Assembly: GCA_964518635.1 (NCBI GenBank)
Contig: CAZFGK010000018.1
Span: 1 to 64,000 of the forward strand
Source: CAZFGK01 sp964518635
GTDB lineage: Bacteria; Zixibacteria; MSB-5A5; GN15; FEB-12
Direction: 5' to 3'
DNA length: 64,000 nt
A program made the translations under genes and the position numbers. Positions 61,505-64,000 of the stretch are shown piece after piece (position 1 is the stretch's first letter; each line of letters opens with the position of its first letter). The notes under the pieces are model-generated. The model was not told the DNA's origin. It saw only the letters and a list, made by a program, of their open reading frames with translations, and ran no database searches.

Positions 61505-61604
61505 TTCTCCTGCCCTCGGTGATTGCCATAATGACGATCACATCGTTTGGGCGAGACTAAGAGTACGGTGAGTTTTTTGCGGCTGCAAGTGATCAGTCAA
61601 CACG

Positions 61605-61628
61605 CTGCTTTCAGCATACTGAAAGCAG
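61605..61628. repeat. Strong 10-bp hairpin between the ArsC-like and ETF-QO genes
   Basis: CTGCTTTCAG (61605-61614) and CTGAAAGCAG (61619-61628) are perfectly complementary with loop CATA. On the minus strand it follows the ArsC-like stop at 61668. It lacks a T-run, so it may be a transcript stabiliser or operator rather than a simple terminator. Confidence 0.6.
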
Positions 61629-61667
61629 GGAGAATGACTCAAGATGGTGGGGTTTCGAAAGAGAAAT

Positions 61668-62138
61668 TTAGCGAGGTATCGATTCACGATCCCGTCGTTG
61701 ATGGAGTGCTCCATGGTGGTGAACCGGCTGACGGTCATTGGTGCCGTTGGTATCTCGATCTTCAACCGGCGGATGATTGAAATCAACCTGAAGCATCTCG
61801 CCAATCTTATTCTTGTCGAAGCCGATGGTCATCAGCCGGGTGGTCCGGATAATCGGACGACGAAGCAGTGAATTATCGGCGGCGATCAGTTTGACCAGCT
61901 CCTCACGAGAGGGCATTTTTTCGTCGAGATTATGTTTCTCGTACGACGGGGACGTTGGATTGATGAAATGACGGAGATCAAGATGTCCGATCACGCCGGC
62001 GACTTCACGCTCGGTAAGTGGTCGCTTGGAGAGATCACGGAGATCAATTTCGACTCCGTATTGCTCAAGGAGGGCCTTTTGCTCCATGGCTTTCTCATCT
62101 TCTCCAAAAATCCAGTAAGTGGCACGACGCAGCGCCAT
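61668..62138 (-). CDS. ArsC/Spx-like protein without the catalytic cysteine
   Basis: 156 residues. The thioredoxin-like ArsC family pattern is visible: KALLEQYGVEIDLRDLSKRP, SREELVKLIAADNSLLRRPI and LMTIGFDKNKIGEML. The catalytic Cys expected near the start (after YWIFG) is absent, with GEDEK in its place, so reductase activity is doubtful. A 35-residue basic/His-rich tail (PVHHHGALHQRRDRESIPR) extends past the usual end. AAGGAGG stands ten bases before the ATG. It could be a regulator or pseudoenzyme. Confidence 0.75.
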   Translation of the reverse strand: MALRRATYWIFGEDEKAMEQKALLEQYGVEIDLRDLSKRPLTEREVAGVIGHLDLRHFINPTSPSYEKHNLDEKMPSREELVKLIAADNSLLRRPIIRTTRLMTIGFDKNKIGEMLQVDFNHPPVEDRDTNGTNDRQPVHHHGALHQRRDRESIPR

Positions 62139-62499
62139 GTTAATAAAACCTCCTTGGCCAACATGAGCCAGTTGCCCTGTTGACAGTCGTTAAGTTGACT
62201 CTCTGGTTTGCCGCGAGATCCTTACCCCGAGATATTGTGACAGAACGGGGTTTGACTCGAAGACGGCCGGCGGATCTTCTTCGATTAATTCGATAATCTA
62301 ACGCCCTGGCCTGATGAATAGATGCCATTTCCCGAGGAAAATGTCAACCTAAAACAAAAGACGAGGTTGCGAACGTGATACCCTCTTACAAGTCAGTATC
62401 GACCGACTTGAGTCCATTATACACTCGAACTTCAGGCAAAGTTTTGCCATGAGACAGAAGGCATAAAGGATACGACTCTCTCTCGAATCGCTTGTCTGC
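62139..62499. other. 361-bp spacer between the Rieske and ArsC-like genes
   Basis: No ORF is supported. It contains a 6-bp inverted repeat ACCCCG/CGGGGT (62224-62229 and 62246-62251) and otherwise AT-rich stretches that may include the promoter of the ArsC-like gene. Confidence 0.5.
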
Positions 62500-62811
62500 T
62501 TACGAACCAAACAGCAGATAAATTTTACCGTCGGCTATCTCGGTCTCATAATGTCGAAGATCCATTCCCGGCTTGGTCAGACAGGCCCCGGTCTGAAGAT
62601 CATACTCCCAACCATGCCACGGACAGCGCAGGATGTTACCGGTCAAATTCCCAGTTTCAAGTGGTGCACGCATATGCTTGCAGTCGGCATCAAAAGCGAT
62701 AATCCCTTCCCCGCGACGAAGCATCGCGAATCGTCTGGCAAGAAGACGCTTCACCAGAATGCGACCATCGACAAGCTCGTCCTGACGGCAAAAGAAGAGA
62801 CGTTCAGCCAT
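62500..62811 (-). CDS. Rieske [2Fe-2S] ferredoxin
   Basis: 103 residues, a single Rieske domain. The cluster ligands are C44 and H46 (DADCKHMRAP) and C63 and H66 (LRCPWHGWEYD). No oxygenase partner is nearby. It may be a soluble electron carrier, but the redox partner is unknown. It lies 34 bp downstream of the cytochrome c biogenesis gene stop on the same strand. Confidence 0.92.
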   Translation of the reverse strand: MAERLFFCRQDELVDGRILVKRLLARRFAMLRRGEGIIAFDADCKHMRAPLETGNLTGNILRCPWHGWEYDLQTGACLTKPGMDLRHYETEIADGKIYLLFGS

Positions 62812-62845
62812 TGCCGTTAGTTGATTCGAGTTTGATGATCAACAA

Positions 62846-64000
62846 CTACTGCGCCGAGGAGGTGGATTCAGTCACCGCCACACGGACCACTTCCGCATTC
62901 TGCTCGACCGAACGTTTCCGTCGCGACCGAACCAGACTCCAGATACCCCCGACGAACATGGTAAATGTCCCGATCCAGAACAGAAGAATCCACGGCTTAC
63001 GGGAGACTTCAAGGACGAGTGTCGCTTTTGCTGGTTCGACTGGAGGTAAGAATGGGCCGTCAACTTTGAGAACAACGCCACCATCTTCAGGGCTGACACC
63101 AGCGACATAGACTGAACCGCGACCATTATCGAAGGTGACGACGGTCGGAGTGACAGTACCGCCGACTACATCCAGACGGGGGCGAAGCTCTTCAGTCTTG
63201 TCTCCGTATCTGACTTTGACCATCGCAGCTGCCGACATTGAGCCGCCGTGCGGATCATTCTCTCCATGTGAGCCGGACATTTCGAAACCACCGAAATCAA
63301 AGTGATATTCAGCAATATCAGCATGACTTCCCTTTTGCATCGAGAGTGTCCCTGGATCGGTCGATTCGGCGCGCTCCAGATTTTGCGGGGCGAGATAGAG
63401 ATCATGGCTGACATTGGTGATGATATACGGTCGTTTCATCACCCCTTCTGCATTTTTCGGAAACTCATGGTCGAGCTTTGCGATCACCGGACCTGAGGGG
63501 GTGGTGACTTCCACATGACACATGAATCCCTTCTCGTGATCGACGACATCAATGAACTTCATCGGATAGCCAAGAGAGGTCACAACGACATCACGATCAA
63601 GACGGATCACTTCCTTCTGTTCAAATCCTGCTGAGAAAGTCGCACCCAGAATTCCGATGGCGAGGCCGACATGCGATAGATATCCGGCGACCATGGAACG
63701 ATCCATGATCGAACGAAGAAGGACATAGCCATTCGCAACAATCGCGGAGAAACTAAGTCCGATCAGCAGGAGATACGGGATCTCGCGGGTGAAGCCAGTG
63801 ATCAGCAGCACTGCGACCGTTGCCGCAAATGAGCCGAGGGCAGTCCAAAGAAGCATCGGCTTGGAAAGACCATCATTCCAGCGAAAGGCCGGGAAGACCG
63901 TCACCAATGCGAGAATAACAATCGCTATCGGTGTCATCGTTGAAAAGTAGTAGGGCTGACCGACTGCCGCTGCCTGACTAAACCAACCAGTGAAAAGCGG
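62846..64000 (-). CDS. ccmF: CcmF-type cytochrome c haem lyase, C-terminal part (5'-truncated by window edge)
   Basis: A partial gene. The frame stays open from the ATG at 63937 to the window end; the upstream codons give PLFTGWFSQAAAVGQPYYFS, the usual sequence before the C-terminal CcmF domain. The visible part has about five membrane spans and the periplasmic domain with FSAGFEQKEVIRLDRD and a His/Gly-rich loop (SHGENDPHGG). It belongs to the system I cytochrome c maturation complex. The true start lies beyond 64000. Confidence 0.85.
   Translation of the reverse strand, partial: PLFTGWFSQAAAVGQPYYFSTMTPIAIVILALVTVFPAFRWNDGLSKPMLLWTALGSFAATVAVLLITGFTREIPYLLLIGLSFSAIVANGYVLLRSIMDRSMVAGYLSHVGLAIGILGATFSAGFEQKEVIRLDRDVVVTSLGYPMKFIDVVDHEKGFMCHVEVTTPSGPVIAKLDHEFPKNAEGVMKRPYIITNVSHDLYLAPQNLERAESTDPGTLSMQKGSHADIAEYHFDFGGFEMSGSHGENDPHGGSMSAAAMVKVRYGDKTEELRPRLDVVGGTVTPTVVTFDNGRGSVYVAGVSPEDGGVVLKVDGPFLPPVEPAKATLVLEVSRKPWILLFWIGTFTMFVGGIWSLVRSRRKRSVEQNAEVVRVAVTESTSSAQ

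Noticed and set aside
1..64000. CRISPR array, prophage, insertion sequence with terminal repeats, or rRNA
   Set aside because: No regularly spaced direct repeats, phage structural genes, terminal inverted repeats or rRNA sequence were found by reading; only the solitary RAYT and hairpins are supported.

Overview
The window is a scaffold from a Gram-negative, flagellated bacterium of moderate GC. It looks like an uncultured lineage of the FCB superphylum, possibly Zixibacteria-like. That placement is an inference from gene content: flagellar genes of the FlhF/FlhG/FlbD/FapA type, outer-membrane barrels beside lamin-tail-domain secreted proteins, an ETF-quinone oxidoreductase and a CcmF-type haem lyase. 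A run of 10 Ns at 61232-61241 marks a scaffold join. No 16S or other decisive taxonomic marker is present.

Layout. (1) 1-1240: a REP-associated (RAYT) transposase followed by four hairpins that each end in GCCACC, a tRNA-Ser(GCU) and a repeat-rich spacer. (2) 1240-25577: a long minus-strand flagellar/chemotaxis supercluster. In transcription order it reads motE, fliK, flgD, a TIGR02530-type gene, flgE, flbD, fliL, fliM, fliN, fliO, fliP, fliQ // fliR, flhB, flhA, flhF, flhG-like, fliA, an acidic ORF, a SwrB/DUF2802-like gene, a DUF2225 gene, three PilZ genes, two unknown genes, two CheY-like receivers and fapA. Many junctions are ATGA/GTGA overlaps. A sigma-54-like promoter lies before motE, and a terminator plus a weaker promoter candidate lie between fliQ and fliR. 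(3) 25758-35045: mtaB, a FemAB/GNAT-like transferase with a divergent deacetylase, rpsA with a structured leader and a terminator, plsC, cmk, and a fused trehalose-phosphate synthase/phosphatase. (4) 35395-38848: an envelope-stress-like block (ECF sigma factor, zinc-finger anti-sigma factor, two PspC proteins, one LiaF-like protein). (5) 38867-49561: holA, an unknown gene, dgt, a coupled set of three exported or outer-membrane proteins, a sigma-54-dependent activator and RNase R. (6) 49609-56603: a GT2 glycosyltransferase, a Spy-like periplasmic protein, mreB, a Kir-type potassium channel, rhomboid protease and M23 peptidase. (7) 56970-64000: a PpiD/SurA-type foldase, nitrilase-family amidase, ETF-QO (interrupted by the gap), an ArsC-like protein without the catalytic Cys, a Rieske ferredoxin, and the 3' part of a CcmF-like gene that runs off the right edge.

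Working together. The supercluster encodes the hook, the C-ring/export gate, sigma-28 and the FlhF/FlhG placement pair. Its promoter-distal end adds three proteins with complete c-di-GMP-binding PilZ motifs and two receiver proteins. This looks like a built-in motility brake co-expressed with late flagellar regulation. The sigma-54 activator near 46 kb is a plausible, unproven, master regulator of the motE promoter. The most unusual material is the PilZ/DUF2225/FapA/CheY tail, the atypical FlhF/FlhG pair, the RAYT hairpin array, and the coupling of RNase R to the sigma-54 activator.
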